A DNA stretch of 64,000 bases. Source: Bacillus_BD sp963765265 (GTDB lineage: Bacteria; Bacillota; Bacilli; Bacillales; Cytobacillaceae). Position 1 is the first letter of the stretch. Each line of letters starts with the position of its first letter. A program made the translations under genes and the position numbers. Positions 40,905 to 50,957 of this stretch are shown one piece after another. Location of the stretch: the NCBI GenBank assembly GCA_963765265.1, contig CAVXVN010000006.1:1-64000 (forward strand). The letters are read 5' to 3'. Below the pieces are notes generated by a model. It did not search any database and was not told where the DNA came from. It was given only the letters and a program-made list of their open reading frames with translations.

Positions 40905-42098
40905 CTACTCGTATCGAAGTGCTTCAATCGGATCAAGCTTCGATGCTTTATTTGCAGGTAGTAAGCCAAAAACCACCCCTATAACCATAGAGAATAGTAC
41001 TCCACCAACTACAACTTGCCATGAAATTAATGGTGGCCATCCTGCGAAACCTGCTACAATAGCTGAGCCACCCCAACCAAGAAGGATACCAATCATTCCT
41101 CCAATCAAAGTCAGAATAATGGACTCGATTAAAAACTGTGTGAGTACTTGTTTTCTTGTTGCGCCAAGAGCCATCCGAATCCCTATTTCTCTTGTTCTTT
41201 CGGTTACTGATACAAGCATGATATTCATCACACCAATTCCACCTACAAATAACGAAATCCCTGCAATACTACCAATGATTAAAGTCATCACTCTCGTAAT
41301 TTGACTTATACCTTGTGCCATTTCCTCCATATTAATGACTTGATATGAGTCTTCGGTATTATGTAAGGAATTTAACTTTTGAGCTGCTTTTTTCCCTGCA
41401 GGCTGTAGGTCATCTGCAGATGTTGCTTGTAAAGTGACTTGAGTAATATCACTTTTTCCAAATACTGTTTTCCACGTTTGATAAGGAAGATACACTTCTA
41501 CAGATCCAAATGAAAACAATCCAGTTGGCTTCTCCAGTACTCCAATAATTTCAATAGGCTGGTTGCCAACCCTAATTACTTCCCCAATTGGAGATTTGTC
41601 CGCAAACATTTCTTCTTGTAGTGAAGCACTCACAATAGCCACTCGTCTCCCACTAATATAATCAGAAGTGGAAAAGCGTTGTCCCTTTTGAATGTTTAAT
41701 TCATTTAAATCTTGATATGCAGCATTGATGCCAATGATCGAGCTATCCACTGATTTTTCTTGAAAGCGAGTTGAGGAAAATGCTGAGCTTGAAGCAACCA
41801 CTTGTTTAATTTCCGGGATTTGCTCAAGGGCCCGTATATCCTCTTGAGTGAAGGCAGCATCATTGAAAATATTTGGATTGGACCTGATTTCTTCTTCGCT
41901 TGGCTGATAAAATAATTCAATCGTATTACCTGAACCAATAATTTGAGATTTTAACATGGCTTCTCCACCCTGTCCGATCGCTACAACAATAATAACCGCA
42001 CCTACACCAATAATAATTCCAAGCATCGTCAAAATGGAACGGAGTGTATGTGACTTAAGGGAACTAAAAGCCATGCTAATATTTTCCATCATTTTCAT
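40905..42098 (-). CDS. yknZ: MacB-type ABC permease YknZ
   Basis: 397 residues: an N-terminal helix (TLRSILTMLGIIIGVGAVIIVVAIG), a ~220-residue extracytoplasmic MacB_PCD domain, and three C-terminal helices of the FtsX domain (ISLFVGGIGVMNIMLVSVTE, RTREIGIRMALGATRKQVL). It acts mechanically with the YknY ATPase and YknX adaptor. In B. subtilis the complex protects against the SdpC killing peptide. Its start overlaps yknY by four bases. Confidence 0.9.
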   Translation of the reverse strand: MKMMENISMAFSSLKSHTLRSILTMLGIIIGVGAVIIVVAIGQGGEAMLKSQIIGSGNTIELFYQPSEEEIRSNPNIFNDAAFTQEDIRALEQIPEIKQVVASSSAFSSTRFQEKSVDSSIIGINAAYQDLNELNIQKGQRFSTSDYISGRRVAIVSASLQEEMFADKSPIGEVIRVGNQPIEIIGVLEKPTGLFSFGSVEVYLPYQTWKTVFGKSDITQVTLQATSADDLQPAGKKAAQKLNSLHNTEDSYQVINMEEMAQGISQITRVMTLIIGSIAGISLFVGGIGVMNIMLVSVTERTREIGIRMALGATRKQVLTQFLIESIILTLIGGMIGILLGWGGSAIVAGFAGWPPLISWQVVVGGVLFSMVIGVVFGLLPANKASKLDPIEALRYE

Positions 42099-42787
42099 AC
42101 GTCATGCCCCCAACGCTTCCAATCATTTGAAACGATAACGCCATCTCGAACCATAATGGTTCTTTTAGCATAATCAGCAATTTCAGACTCATGAGTAACA
42201 ATCACGACCGTTGTACCTTCTTCATTTAAACGAGTAAACTCCTCCATAATGGAAATACTTGTTTTTGTATCAAGTGCTCCAGTAGGTTCATCCGCTAAAA
42301 TCAATTTGGGTTGATTCACAATGGCTCGTGCAATCGCAACACGTTGCTTCTGTCCACCTGAAAGTTCATTGGGAAGATGTTCCATCCGATCACCTAATCC
42401 TACCTTTTTTAGTGCTTCTGATGCTCTAACCATCCTTTCCTTTTTTCCTACACCACTATAAATCAATGGTAATTCCACATTTCTAAGCGCATTAATACGA
42501 GGAAGTAATTGAAATTGCTGAAAAACAAATCCAATTGATTCATTTCGAACTTTTGCTAGCTCAGAATCTTTATAATGAGATACATCCTCACCATTAAGGA
42601 AATAAGATCCAGATGTCGGTTTGTCAAGGCAGCCAATGATATTCATCAAGGTGGATTTTCCCGATCCAGAAGGACCCATAATAGCAACAAATTCCCCATT
42701 GTCGATGGTCAATTCGATCGTTTTTAACACATCGATTGTTTCCTTGCCAATTGGATATGACTTTGTGATTCCTTCCAATTGGATCAT
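42095..42787 (-). CDS. yknY: ABC transporter ATPase YknY
   Basis: 230 residues. Walker A GPSGSGKST (38-46), Q-loop FVFQQFQLLPRINALRNVEL, signature LSGGQKQR, Walker B LILADEPTGALD and H-loop VTHE: a MacB/LolD-class ATPase. Overlaps both neighbours by four bases, so translation is coupled in the yknWXYZ operon. Confidence 0.93.
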   Translation of the reverse strand: MIQLEGITKSYPIGKETIDVLKTIELTIDNGEFVAIMGPSGSGKSTLMNIIGCLDKPTSGSYFLNGEDVSHYKDSELAKVRNESIGFVFQQFQLLPRINALRNVELPLIYSGVGKKERMVRASEALKKVGLGDRMEHLPNELSGGQKQRVAIARAIVNQPKLILADEPTGALDTKTSISIMEEFTRLNEEGTTVVIVTHESEIADYAKRTIMVRDGVIVSNDWKRWGHDV

Positions 42788-43911
42788 TTCACTCTCACTT
42801 CCATACCATCTGTTATTCCATTATTCGGATCAACAATTACTTGATCTTTCTCCTTCAATCCTTTTTTAATTTCAATCTTTTCTCCCGAAGTAATTCCCAC
42901 TTCAACATCCATTTTTTTTGTCCTATTCCCTTCAATCATGTATACATAGGATTCATCACCTTCACCTTGTAAAGCATCTATTGGAATGACAGGTGCTTCC
43001 TTTTTGTCTGTTTCAATTTCCATAATTAACTGGAATCCAGGCTTTAAAGGAATTTGACTACTAGTAACTTTTATCGTTACTGGATATTGAACCGCTTGAT
43101 TTTCTCCTGTATTGGCAGGTGTACTTTCATATGGGAGAGTCCCTATCTTTATAATCTCTCCTTGCCAATTTTCACCTGGTACAGCATCTGAAGATAAGAC
43201 TACTTTTTGTCCGACAGCCACTTTTAACGTATCATATTCAGACAATGTCCCAGTAGCAATCATTCCGTCAAGATTCCCAATCTGAATCATTGGTACTTGA
43301 CCTGTAGAAGCTGCATTAAGGTCTGATTGTTTTTGCACAGAGAGAACAGTCCCATCTATCACACTAGCAATTTCTAATTCTTGTAATCTTTTTTCAAGAG
43401 TTTCTTTTTGAAGAATCGTTTGCCTTAAATCAAGGTCAGCCATTTTTTTATCAAGCTCTAATTGATCATATTCCGCTGCAAGCTGTTCGCTCGCTTCTTT
43501 TTCACTCAAACTTTTTCTTAAGTCCTTTTTCTTGTTATCTAATTGTTTTTCTTGTTTCTTTATTTGATTTACTTTTAGATATCCTGATTCAGTCGCTAAC
43601 TTATTTTGTTCTACTTCCAATCTAAGTTGATCATTCTCAATTCTAACAAGGACATCGCCTTTCTTAATCGGTTGACCTTCTTGAACTAGAACTTCTTCTA
43701 GTTCACCTTGATCAGCCGTAATATAGACCTTTTGTTCATCTTGTAACTGTAATTGTCCGGGAATTAGAAGCATAGAAGAAATATCTTCCACTTTAACGGT
43801 TTCAGTTTGAACCATTGGAGCCTTTGCGAAAACTTGACGATATACACTTACCCCTGTTGTTAATAAAATTAGAAAAATAACAACAATGGCAACCCATACT
43901 TTCTTACGCAT
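42784..43911 (-). CDS. yknX: membrane-fusion (HlyD/MacA-type) protein YknX
   Basis: 375 residues: an N-terminal signal anchor (KVWVAIVVIFLILLTTGVSV), a biotinyl-lipoyl-like half (VQEGQPIKKGDVLVRIEN), an alpha-helical hairpin rich in Lys/Glu (~110-170), the returning half (SVIDGTVLSVQKQSDLNAAS), beta-barrel and membrane-proximal domains. It bridges the substrate to YknYZ outside the membrane. Third position in the operon. Confidence 0.9.
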   Translation of the reverse strand: MRKKVWVAIVVIFLILLTTGVSVYRQVFAKAPMVQTETVKVEDISSMLLIPGQLQLQDEQKVYITADQGELEEVLVQEGQPIKKGDVLVRIENDQLRLEVEQNKLATESGYLKVNQIKKQEKQLDNKKKDLRKSLSEKEASEQLAAEYDQLELDKKMADLDLRQTILQKETLEKRLQELEIASVIDGTVLSVQKQSDLNAASTGQVPMIQIGNLDGMIATGTLSEYDTLKVAVGQKVVLSSDAVPGENWQGEIIKIGTLPYESTPANTGENQAVQYPVTIKVTSSQIPLKPGFQLIMEIETDKKEAPVIPIDALQGEGDESYVYMIEGNRTKKMDVEVGITSGEKIEIKKGLKEKDQVIVDPNNGITDGMEVRVK

Positions 43912-44573
43912 TATAGACCCGCCATTCCTGAAAACATAGAACCGATTGCTGCAAAACCAAGACCAATCAAGAAAAGGATAATAACAATAATAACAGAGAC
44001 TGTTTTCGATAACTGTCCTACTCTATGTAAACCCATTGCTGTTAAAATCAATTGCCAAATAGAGAATAATTCAAACGTTCCTAAAAGAGCTGAATCACTA
44101 TTCAATAATCCTGCTAAACTCGTTATGAATATTCCTGCTTTCCCATCAATCGCTGCGACAATTAAGTTATTAAGGATTAATCCAACAGCACCAATAACCA
44201 TAATAAATGTATTCATCGAGAATAATTGCTTAAACGTAGTATCTTTCTTTGCGATTTTAACAATGATTAAATAGATTACAGTTGATATGAGAATGGTCAT
44301 GATGGGTAGTATAAAGCCAGTAACCGCCGCGGTAGTCTTACCGATCGCTGCAATCATCTCAGCTTCCTGAGTTGTCATATCAGGCACCATAAAATCCTCA
44401 ATTTTCATCGTAAAGGCCATAATCGTTGAACCTACTATGTACAGTATCGTAACAATAAGCAGTGGAATCCAAATTTTTGGATTTTGACGAATTCGATTTA
44501 ATTGTTCACCAGGATTCCAAAACATGCTAAAAAGCTTAGGGTTCTTTTTTTTCTCTACTATTACATTTTCCAT
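43911..44573 (-). CDS. yknW: Yip1-domain membrane protein YknW
   Basis: 220 residues with five hydrophobic segments, starting MENVIVEKKKNPKLFSMFWN and with NPGEQLNRIRQNPK before the first helix. In B. subtilis YknW binds YknXYZ and is needed to assemble the exporter. First gene of the operon; its TAA/ATG junction with yknX overlaps by one base. The ribosome-binding site is TTAGGAGTG. Confidence 0.86.
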   Translation of the reverse strand: MENVIVEKKKNPKLFSMFWNPGEQLNRIRQNPKIWIPLLIVTILYIVGSTIMAFTMKIEDFMVPDMTTQEAEMIAAIGKTTAAVTGFILPIMTILISTVIYLIIVKIAKKDTTFKQLFSMNTFIMVIGAVGLILNNLIVAAIDGKAGIFITSLAGLLNSDSALLGTFELFSIWQLILTAMGLHRVGQLSKTVSVIIVIILFLIGLGFAAIGSMFSGMAGL

Positions 44574-44797
44574 TTAAAACACTCCTAATCTAATTTATTT
44601 TCCAGTTATTCATACGCATTAATCGACAAAAGGTTTCATTATTAAAAGCAAAATCTGAAAAATAAGTAATTTTTTACATAATTGTCTATTTTTATGTTTA
44701 CAAATTATTAATAACTGGGCATGTTCGTCTTTTTTATTGATCATTTTGATATCTTGTTATCCGTCTGATAAGACCTTTGACTATGATGGAACAAAAA
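44574..44797. other. yknW upstream region
   Basis: A/T-rich, presumably holds the yknW promoter; no exact promoter match is claimed. Confidence 0.4.
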
Positions 44798-44825
44798 TAA
44801 AAGCGTATTAAATTGATACGCTTTG
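44798..44825 (-). terminator. terminator of the hydrolase gene
   Basis: AAAGCGTAT/ATACGCTTT stem. The hydrolase stop codon lies inside the hairpin. Confidence 0.8.
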
Positions 44826-45620
44826 AGTGTTTGCTATGGAAATTTCATTATTTGCCCATTTACGAGTGAATTGAATCAGCTCCATAAAGTGTTTTGAATT
44901 AGAGATCGTATGATTTGCACCTTCAATTTCGTGTCTAGTACATGTTCCTGATCTTCTTTTTGCAAAGGCATTTTCAAATTCTTGTGCGTATTGAACAGGG
45001 ATATCTTCATCACTTGTACCGTGCAAAATAAGGACATTCCCAGTAAATTCAATTGTTTCTAGCAAAGGTTGATAGGACAATAAGGAATCAAAAAAAGGCC
45101 TAGTGAGTGTGTAACCCATATAGTCAATATCTGTTACATACTTTAAAGATTTTACTTTATCTCTACCCACAATTTGTTTAATATCCTCATATGGATGTGC
45201 AACGGATGACCAAAGTATCAATCTTTTTATTCGATTGTCTCTGGAAGCTGTTAAAACAGCGGTTGCACCACCTAAACTATGTCCAAGTAGGGTAATTTGA
45301 TTGCGATCTACTTGTTTCAAACGATAAGCATAATCAATGACAGTTCGCGTTTGATCAATGAAATCATGTAACCCCATTTTACCGTAATTCCCAGTACTTT
45401 CCCCACATCCTGAATAATCAAAGCGTAATACGATGGATTGATCTTTATTTAATTCTTCTGCAGCTTTGACGAAAAGTCGATCCACTCCTACTTTACTTCC
45501 AATAAAGCCATGACAAATAATGAAAAGGGGGTATTTCTTACAAGTTTGAAGATTTTCAGGAAAATCTATCGTTGCTGCCAATCTTTCATTCTTCCATCTT
45601 ATATTCAATTGTTCTCTCAT
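44808..45620 (-). CDS. alpha/beta hydrolase (BAAT/feruloyl-esterase-like)
   Basis: 270 residues. Oxyanion-hole HGF (37-39), nucleophile Ser115 in LLGHSLGGAT, acid in LHGTSDEDIP, and His in GANHTI: the complete triad. LRFDYSGCGESTG is typical of the family with serine aminopeptidase-like or cinnamoyl-esterase activity. Cytoplasmic, substrate unknown. Monocistronic with strong GGGGAGATTGAATA start signal. Confidence 0.86.
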   Translation of the reverse strand: MREQLNIRWKNERLAATIDFPENLQTCKKYPLFIICHGFIGSKVGVDRLFVKAAEELNKDQSIVLRFDYSGCGESTGNYGKMGLHDFIDQTRTVIDYAYRLKQVDRNQITLLGHSLGGATAVLTASRDNRIKRLILWSSVAHPYEDIKQIVGRDKVKSLKYVTDIDYMGYTLTRPFFDSLLSYQPLLETIEFTGNVLILHGTSDEDIPVQYAQEFENAFAKRRSGTCTRHEIEGANHTISNSKHFMELIQFTRKWANNEISIANTQSVSI

Positions 45621-45908
45621 TATTCAATCTCCCCTTCTACTTGTTCTTGATTATTAAAAATCGTTTATTTTTAAAGAACGGTTCGTAGCTCATCTAACCG
45701 TCATTCATTTTGAAAGATAACCGAACAGAACCAATGATTCAAAAATCCATTCTTTTCTAATATATCCAATCAATTTACTTGGTTTTAATTTCAAAAAAAA
45801 TTGAATGAATATAGTAATCCACATTGATTATATGAATTACTATAATGGTATTAAAGAAAAATGTCAATTCAAATTACTTATTTTTCATCTCTTAAATTTA
45901 ATTTGTTT
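45621..45908. other. intergenic, nothing recognised
   Basis: A/T-rich; AACGGTT...AACCGT-like weak inverted repeat near 45677-45703 only. Confidence 0.4.
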
Positions 45909-46319
45909 TTATTTCAAAAGTGCATGTTCGAATGGTGCATAAAATTTCCCTTTTGGTGCAATGATATCAGAATCTGAAACTAGATCCTCACCCTCAACTT
46001 GATAGTTACCTTCAGGGAAAAAATCGAATAAACCACAACTCTTATGCAACTCGATAAAATAGTCATATAGTTCATACATCAACTGTCTATATTCATCATA
46101 ATCTACAATATCTCCAAATTCATCTATTTCAAAATTTTCTTTAATGGCCTCTTGAAATGCGAAGTGATTGGATGTGGCAATTTCTAAATCAACATCACTG
46201 CATTCAAGACAAAGAAGGATCTCTTCACTTTTTATTTCTTCATAAGACTTTTCAACAATATCCTGTAAAATTCTCATGATTTCTTCTACATTCACTAGCT
46301 GTTTCGTTGTTTTTAACAT
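45909..46319 (-). CDS. acidic hypothetical protein, 136 aa
   Basis: ATG 46319 after GGGGGAGAGATA. Strongly acidic (EEILLCLECSDVDLEIATSN, NFEIDEFGDIVDYDEYRQLM) with a C-terminal APKGKFYAPFEHALLK. No membrane segment or known motif. Monocistronic. Family not recognised; cytoplasmic. Confidence 0.6.
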   Translation of the reverse strand: MLKTTKQLVNVEEIMRILQDIVEKSYEEIKSEEILLCLECSDVDLEIATSNHFAFQEAIKENFEIDEFGDIVDYDEYRQLMYELYDYFIELHKSCGLFDFFPEGNYQVEGEDLVSDSDIIAPKGKFYAPFEHALLK

Positions 46320-46607
46320 TATCTCTCCCCCATTATTATAGTATCTATTTTACGGAGACAAATAAATTTTTCAAGTAAGATGCATCTATAACAGAATTTA
46401 TCAAACTATTTCCCTATTCCATATACAGTTATAAATGAAAAACCTCCCAATAAACATTAAAAACACGAACAAAACCAGCTATTATTTGACACTTTTTTTA
46501 TTGTTTTACAAAATAGTAACAGTATACGACAATAATCGAATCTGGAAATGTCTATTTCTGCGCTTTCCCGAGAAATAATATGAAATGTGAGAAGGATTTA
46601 CATGTAA

Positions 46608-46662
46608 AGACAAAAATACCATTCTAATGTCATAAAAACACATTAAGAATGGTATTTTTGTA
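46608..46662 (-). terminator. terC terminator
   Basis: AAAATACCATTCT..AATGT / ACATTA.GAATGGTATTTT long stem, T-rich ends, overlapping just before the gene's stop side. Confidence 0.85.
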
Positions 46663-46672
46663 TTTACGAAGA

Positions 46673-47455
46673 TCAAGAGTATTTCTTTTCTTCAACTGGT
46701 TCAGAGTTCGACTGTTTCCTTTTCTTTTGATTAGAATAATGAATGATAAAAGTGATAATAAACGCAAGTACAATAATACTGAAGAAAGCCACATGACTAA
46801 GTTCAAATCCAAAAACACTCGCCATCATTTTTGCCGAAATAATACCGATTAAAATATAGGCTGTATTCTCTAGTTCTGGTATTTTATCAAGAAGTGTGAG
46901 AAATAATCTAGCTACTGTCCTCATCATTAATATTCCAAGCATTCCACCTAATAATAAAATCCAAACCTTTTCAGACACAGCTAATGCCGCTAATATACTA
47001 TCAACCGAAAATGCAAGGTCCAACAATTCTACCGAGACCACTGTTGCCCAAAAAGTACCGAAGACCCGCACAAGCCAACTATCTTTCTTAACATTATGTG
47101 CTTCTGTTGTTTCATCATGTTTTCTAAAATGGTTCCATACGAGATAGGCTAAATAAAGGGAACCGATTACTTTTATCCACCAAAACTTAATGAGGAAAAG
47201 GCCTATTCCAATAAATAAAAAGCGAAAAAAGTATGCTCCAATTAATCCATACATCAAAGCTTTCTTTTGTTGTTTAGCCGGTAATGGCTTGACCATTATT
47301 GCCAAAACAAGTGCGTTATCTGCTGACAACAGTCCTTCCATAACAACTAAAGTGCCAATATATCCCCATGATACAGGATCACTCAACACTTCTACCCACA
47401 TTCTCCAATCGAAAAAAGAGGCATACGTCGCTAATATCTGATTAATAACTTCCAC
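46673..47455 (-). CDS. TerC-family membrane protein (YkoY/MeeF-like)
   Basis: 260 residues from GTG 47455, positioned by TAGGAGGGAAA; the earlier ATG at 47503 would bury the site. Seven membrane helices with the two acidic family motifs EGLLSADNALVLAIM and ELLDLAFSVDSILAA. TerC proteins handle metal ions; B. subtilis YkoY and YceF help metalate exported enzymes with manganese. The leader region shows hairpins but not a recognisable yybP-ykoY manganese riboswitch. Confidence 0.88.
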   Translation of the reverse strand: MEVINQILATYASFFDWRMWVEVLSDPVSWGYIGTLVVMEGLLSADNALVLAIMVKPLPAKQQKKALMYGLIGAYFFRFLFIGIGLFLIKFWWIKVIGSLYLAYLVWNHFRKHDETTEAHNVKKDSWLVRVFGTFWATVVSVELLDLAFSVDSILAALAVSEKVWILLLGGMLGILMMRTVARLFLTLLDKIPELENTAYILIGIISAKMMASVFGFELSHVAFFSIIVLAFIITFIIHYSNQKKRKQSNSEPVEEKKYS

Positions 47456-47892
47456 ATCTTTCCCTCCTAAATAATAAAAAACATGAGCCTTGCTTACTCT
47501 CACGTTACAAAAATGGAATATTTACCCAGATGATTTTGTTAAACCAGGAGGGTTTATTTTATCCCACTCTTAACAGGCAGTAAGACCCTCACCTGAAGAT
47601 TTACGGATACAATACAAAAAAATTGTGGGGGACAACTGCCGTAAAAGTCTGATCAGCCCGATAAGATCTTTTCTAAGGGCTTCAGCCCATAGAAAAATCA
47701 ATCCGCCGTAGCGTAACAAACCATCATTGGAGGATGCAGCAGGCTAAATACGCGACGTCAATTTTCACGCCTGCACTAGCAAGTCCTGTACGTGAAAAAA
47801 ACCCTAAATGATGGAAATCTCCTTTATTATATTATTACATCTAACAAAAAAACTCAAATTTCGACATAAGGTTCTACGTTACGTTATTTACC
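47456..47892. other. hairpin-rich non-coding region upstream of terC
   Basis: No ORF. Several compact stems: minus strand CTATGGGCTGAAGCCCTTAG (about 47670-47690), CTTACTGCC / GGCAGT-type elements (47570-47640), CAGGTGAGGGTC, and an octet-rich TGTCCCCCAC (47623-47632). Possibly a decayed IS200/IS605-type end or an RNA leader; not identified. Confidence 0.4.
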
Positions 47893-47941
47893 TTACTCCA
47901 TTAAACAAAGGGTAGCCATTTTGGCTACCCTTTGTTTAATT
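47893..47941 (-). terminator. proBA terminator
   Basis: ATTAAACAAAGGGTAGCC ATTTT GGCTACCCTTTGTTTAAT: an 18-bp perfect stem just after proA. Confidence 0.9.
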
Positions 47942-47965
47942 TCAAGTGAATCATAGATTGAATCA

Positions 47966-49213
47966 TTATCCACGTACTTGCCCATTTCCCTGGATGAAAT
48001 ATTTACTTGAAGTTAATGCTTTTAATCCCATTGGACCACGAGCATGTAATTTTTGTGTACTAATGCCGATTTCAGCACCAAAACCAAATTCAAAACCATC
48101 CGTGAACCTTGTTGATGCATTATGGTACACTGCTGCAGCATCTACTAAAGTTAAAAAGCTTGTGGCATTTTCCTTATTTTCTGTAATAATCGCTTCAGAA
48201 TGCTTTGTACCATATTTGTTAATATGTGTGATCGCATCATTGACATTTGAAACCATTTTTATACTGACGGTTAAAGATAAATATTCGGTATACCAATCTT
48301 CTTCCGATGCTTGTTTCGCATGGGGGAATGCCTGACAAATGTTAGAATCTCCTATGATTTCTACATTCTGTTCGTGCAAAGCCACTAATAATTGTGTTCC
48401 ATATTGTTTGAACCAGTTTTCATGAATAAGGATCGATTCAATGGCATTGCAAACAGATGGTCGCTGTGTTTTTCCGTTTATAGCAATTTGAATGGCCATT
48501 TCCGGCTTGGCTGTTTCATCTATATAAATATGGCAGTTTCCTGCTCCTGTTTCTATAACCGGTACGGATGCTTCATTGACAACTGTATCAATAAGTTTTT
48601 TTCCACCACGCGGAATTAATACATCTAAATATTCTTTTAAGTGGAATAACTCTTTTGCACTTTCTCTACTTGTATCCTCAATGGATTGTATGGCATCTTT
48701 TGGAATATTTGTTTTCTCAAGTGCTCGATGAATGGATTTTGTCAGAACCTGATTCGAATACTTGGCAGAAGAGCTACCTCTTAATATCATAGCATTTCCT
48801 GTTTTTAGGGCTAATGTTGCCGCATCAATGGTCACATTGGGTCTTGCTTCATATATCATGCCAATTACACCAATGGGTACTCTTTTACTCTCAATTTGTA
48901 AACCATTCTCCTTTTGGATCGTTTCAAGAGTCTCGCCGATTGGATCCTTTAATTCAATTAGTTGCCCAATCGCGTCTGACATATCTTTTATTCGCTTTTC
49001 ATTAAGCATGATTCGATCTAATACAGAATCTGAAAGTCCCTTTTGTTTACCTTGCTGCAAGTCTTTTTCATTTTCAATCAAGATTTCTTTCTGGTCAATT
49101 AAAAGCTGTTCGGCAATACGAGCTAAAGCCTCGTTTTTATCAGCTGTTGTTTTTCCAATTAATTGAAAACTTGCTTTTTTAGCTGCTTTTCCTTTTTCAA
49201 ATATTTCACTCAT
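47966..49213 (-). CDS. proA: gamma-glutamyl phosphate reductase ProA
   Basis: 415 residues. Second enzyme of proline synthesis: reduces glutamyl phosphate to the semialdehyde with NADPH. Aldehyde-dehydrogenase fold with the catalytic Cys in QRPSVCNAIESILIHE, GAGNCHIYID, and FGFGAEIGISTQKLHARGPM near the end. Full length. It is 13 bp after proB, and both are read from the proline T-box. Confidence 0.95.
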   Translation of the reverse strand: MSEIFEKGKAAKKASFQLIGKTTADKNEALARIAEQLLIDQKEILIENEKDLQQGKQKGLSDSVLDRIMLNEKRIKDMSDAIGQLIELKDPIGETLETIQKENGLQIESKRVPIGVIGMIYEARPNVTIDAATLALKTGNAMILRGSSSAKYSNQVLTKSIHRALEKTNIPKDAIQSIEDTSRESAKELFHLKEYLDVLIPRGGKKLIDTVVNEASVPVIETGAGNCHIYIDETAKPEMAIQIAINGKTQRPSVCNAIESILIHENWFKQYGTQLLVALHEQNVEIIGDSNICQAFPHAKQASEEDWYTEYLSLTVSIKMVSNVNDAITHINKYGTKHSEAIITENKENATSFLTLVDAAAVYHNASTRFTDGFEFGFGAEIGISTQKLHARGPMGLKALTSSKYFIQGNGQVRG

Positions 49214-49226
49214 GTCAGAATCCCTC

Positions 49227-50333
49227 CTAATTTTTTGATTTTACCCAATTATCACGATGAATCACTTCGATTGCGGCAATAATGATTTCTTTCTTAACTT
49301 CTTCACTGCGTTTCCCTAATACTTTACTTAATTCTTCAGATGAATAAAAAATTTCTCCTTTTCCAATCATACCATTTATTCCGTAAACTTCGACTACATC
49401 CCCTTTTTCGAAAGAACCGGTTATTTTATAGATGCCCGCTGGTAATAAGCTTCTTCCCTCTGAAGTTAAGGCCAATTCGGCACCTTCATCAATATATAAT
49501 TTCCCAGATACTTCGGAATGAAGAGCAATCCATTGTTTGGGGTTGTTTACCCAAGTAAGAGTGTCATCACCAATATAGGTTCCATCCCCGTTGCCTTCAA
49601 GAATATTAATCAACTTGTCTTTCCCTTTTCCTATGCCAATAAATACTTTTACTCCTAGTGATAATGCTGTTTTTGCTGCCTGCAGTTTCGATTTCATCCC
49701 ACCTGTTCCAACCTTTGATCCTGACCCCTCGGCAACAGCCATAATGTCATCTGTAATATCTTGAAGTTGGTCCCATTTTTTTGCATGAGGATTTTCATGT
49801 GGATTAGAATCATAAAGACCATTAATATCAGTTAAAATAATGAGCTGTTCAGCATGAACAAGACCACTTACAAGAGCAGAAAGCATATCGTTATCACCAA
49901 ATGTTAACTCTTTTACAGAAACTGTGTCATTCTCATTGATAATTGGCAAAATTCCTCGGTCTAGTAATTCTGAAATTGTCGAAAATGCATTGCGATAACG
50001 ATCTTTTTTAGAAAAATCATTTCTTGTTAATAAAATTTGCGCAGGCACAATTTGGAACTTACTAAACTGTTCAATGTATGATTGGATCAAAAGGCTTTGA
50101 CCCACTGCAGCCGCCGCTTGCCTACCTTTTAATGTAACGGGTCTTGTTGGATAGCCCAGACGAGAAAATCCAGCTGCCACTGCGCCTGATGATACTAACA
50201 AAACTTCATGACCTTGCTCTCTTAATGCAGAAACTGCCTCGACATGATCAATAAACTTCTCCTGATCAATCTCCCCTTTTGAATTCGTTAGTGAACTACT
50301 ACCAATTTTTACAACGATGCGTTTTTTCTCCAT
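49227..50333 (-). CDS. proB: glutamate 5-kinase ProB
   Basis: 368 residues. Amino-acid kinase domain (VVKIGSSSLTNSKGEIDQE, LLVSSGAVAAGFSRLGYP, NENDTVS, VGTGGMKSKLQAA) followed by a PUA domain (~275-368), the usual ProB layout. Phosphorylates glutamate and is feedback-inhibited by proline. First gene of proBA; start after GGAGGGCTGGAAGA. Confidence 0.95.
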   Translation of the reverse strand: MEKKRIVVKIGSSSLTNSKGEIDQEKFIDHVEAVSALREQGHEVLLVSSGAVAAGFSRLGYPTRPVTLKGRQAAAAVGQSLLIQSYIEQFSKFQIVPAQILLTRNDFSKKDRYRNAFSTISELLDRGILPIINENDTVSVKELTFGDNDMLSALVSGLVHAEQLIILTDINGLYDSNPHENPHAKKWDQLQDITDDIMAVAEGSGSKVGTGGMKSKLQAAKTALSLGVKVFIGIGKGKDKLINILEGNGDGTYIGDDTLTWVNNPKQWIALHSEVSGKLYIDEGAELALTSEGRSLLPAGIYKITGSFEKGDVVEVYGINGMIGKGEIFYSSEELSKVLGKRSEEVKKEIIIAAIEVIHRDNWVKSKN

Positions 50334-50397
50334 TCTTCCAGCCCTCCACTTCAGGTATCTATCGTTAAATAAGACTTTTTATGAATATTTCCTAATC

Positions 50398-50660
50398 AAA
50401 TATAAAAAAGCTCTCATCATCCTCTTATAAAAAAAGGACGAAAAGAGCTAACATTTCCGTGGTACCACCTTAATTGGATGCATTCAAAAAACACATCCCA
50501 CTTGACATGATAACGCTTTGGAAAGCGCCTATGCTTTTAACACAGGACTCCGACGGTAGGTTCAGAGTCTTACTTGTGGAGGGGTCTTCCAGCTATAAAC
50601 CTCTCTCTCTGTCACATAAAGGATCCCTTACTAATCCGTCGTTAAACGTTCATTTTTTTC
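50398..50660 (-). promoter_or_regulatory. proline T-box leader
   Basis: On the minus strand: stem I with the AGTA bulge (GGATTAGTAAGG), AGAGAG element, specifier loop GAACCTAC giving codon CCT (50560-50558, proline), the T-box AAGGTGGTACCACGG (50471-50457), and the terminator AGCTCTTTTCGTCC ... GAGAGCTTTTTT. Uncharged tRNA-Pro would stabilise the antiterminator and turn on proBA. Confidence 0.93.
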
Positions 50661-50690
50661 TATTATGAAGATGAACCAATTAGATGTCAA

Positions 50691-50957
50691 GATAAGAAAT
50701 AGAATACATAGAATACAAACATAACTTTTTATTCGTTTATTCTACTATTGTATTTATATTTTAACGAACTTTTTAAAAAAATGTTAATGTTTATTAGAAT
50801 TCACCTATTATTGGTAACAAATATCATTGATATTTTTTCATAATATTTTAAAATATAAGATAGATAGTTCCATTGTCTTTTTATTTATCATATGTATCAC
50901 CTATCTCTAAAAGCAATTTCTGTATGGCCATTTTTTAAACTATAATGAGGTGAGAAA
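50691..50957. other. intergenic, probable divergent promoters
   Basis: A/T-rich DNA between the proBA leader and the ACT gene. The ACT gene has GAGGTGAGAAA before its start; promoters are not pinned down. Confidence 0.4.
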
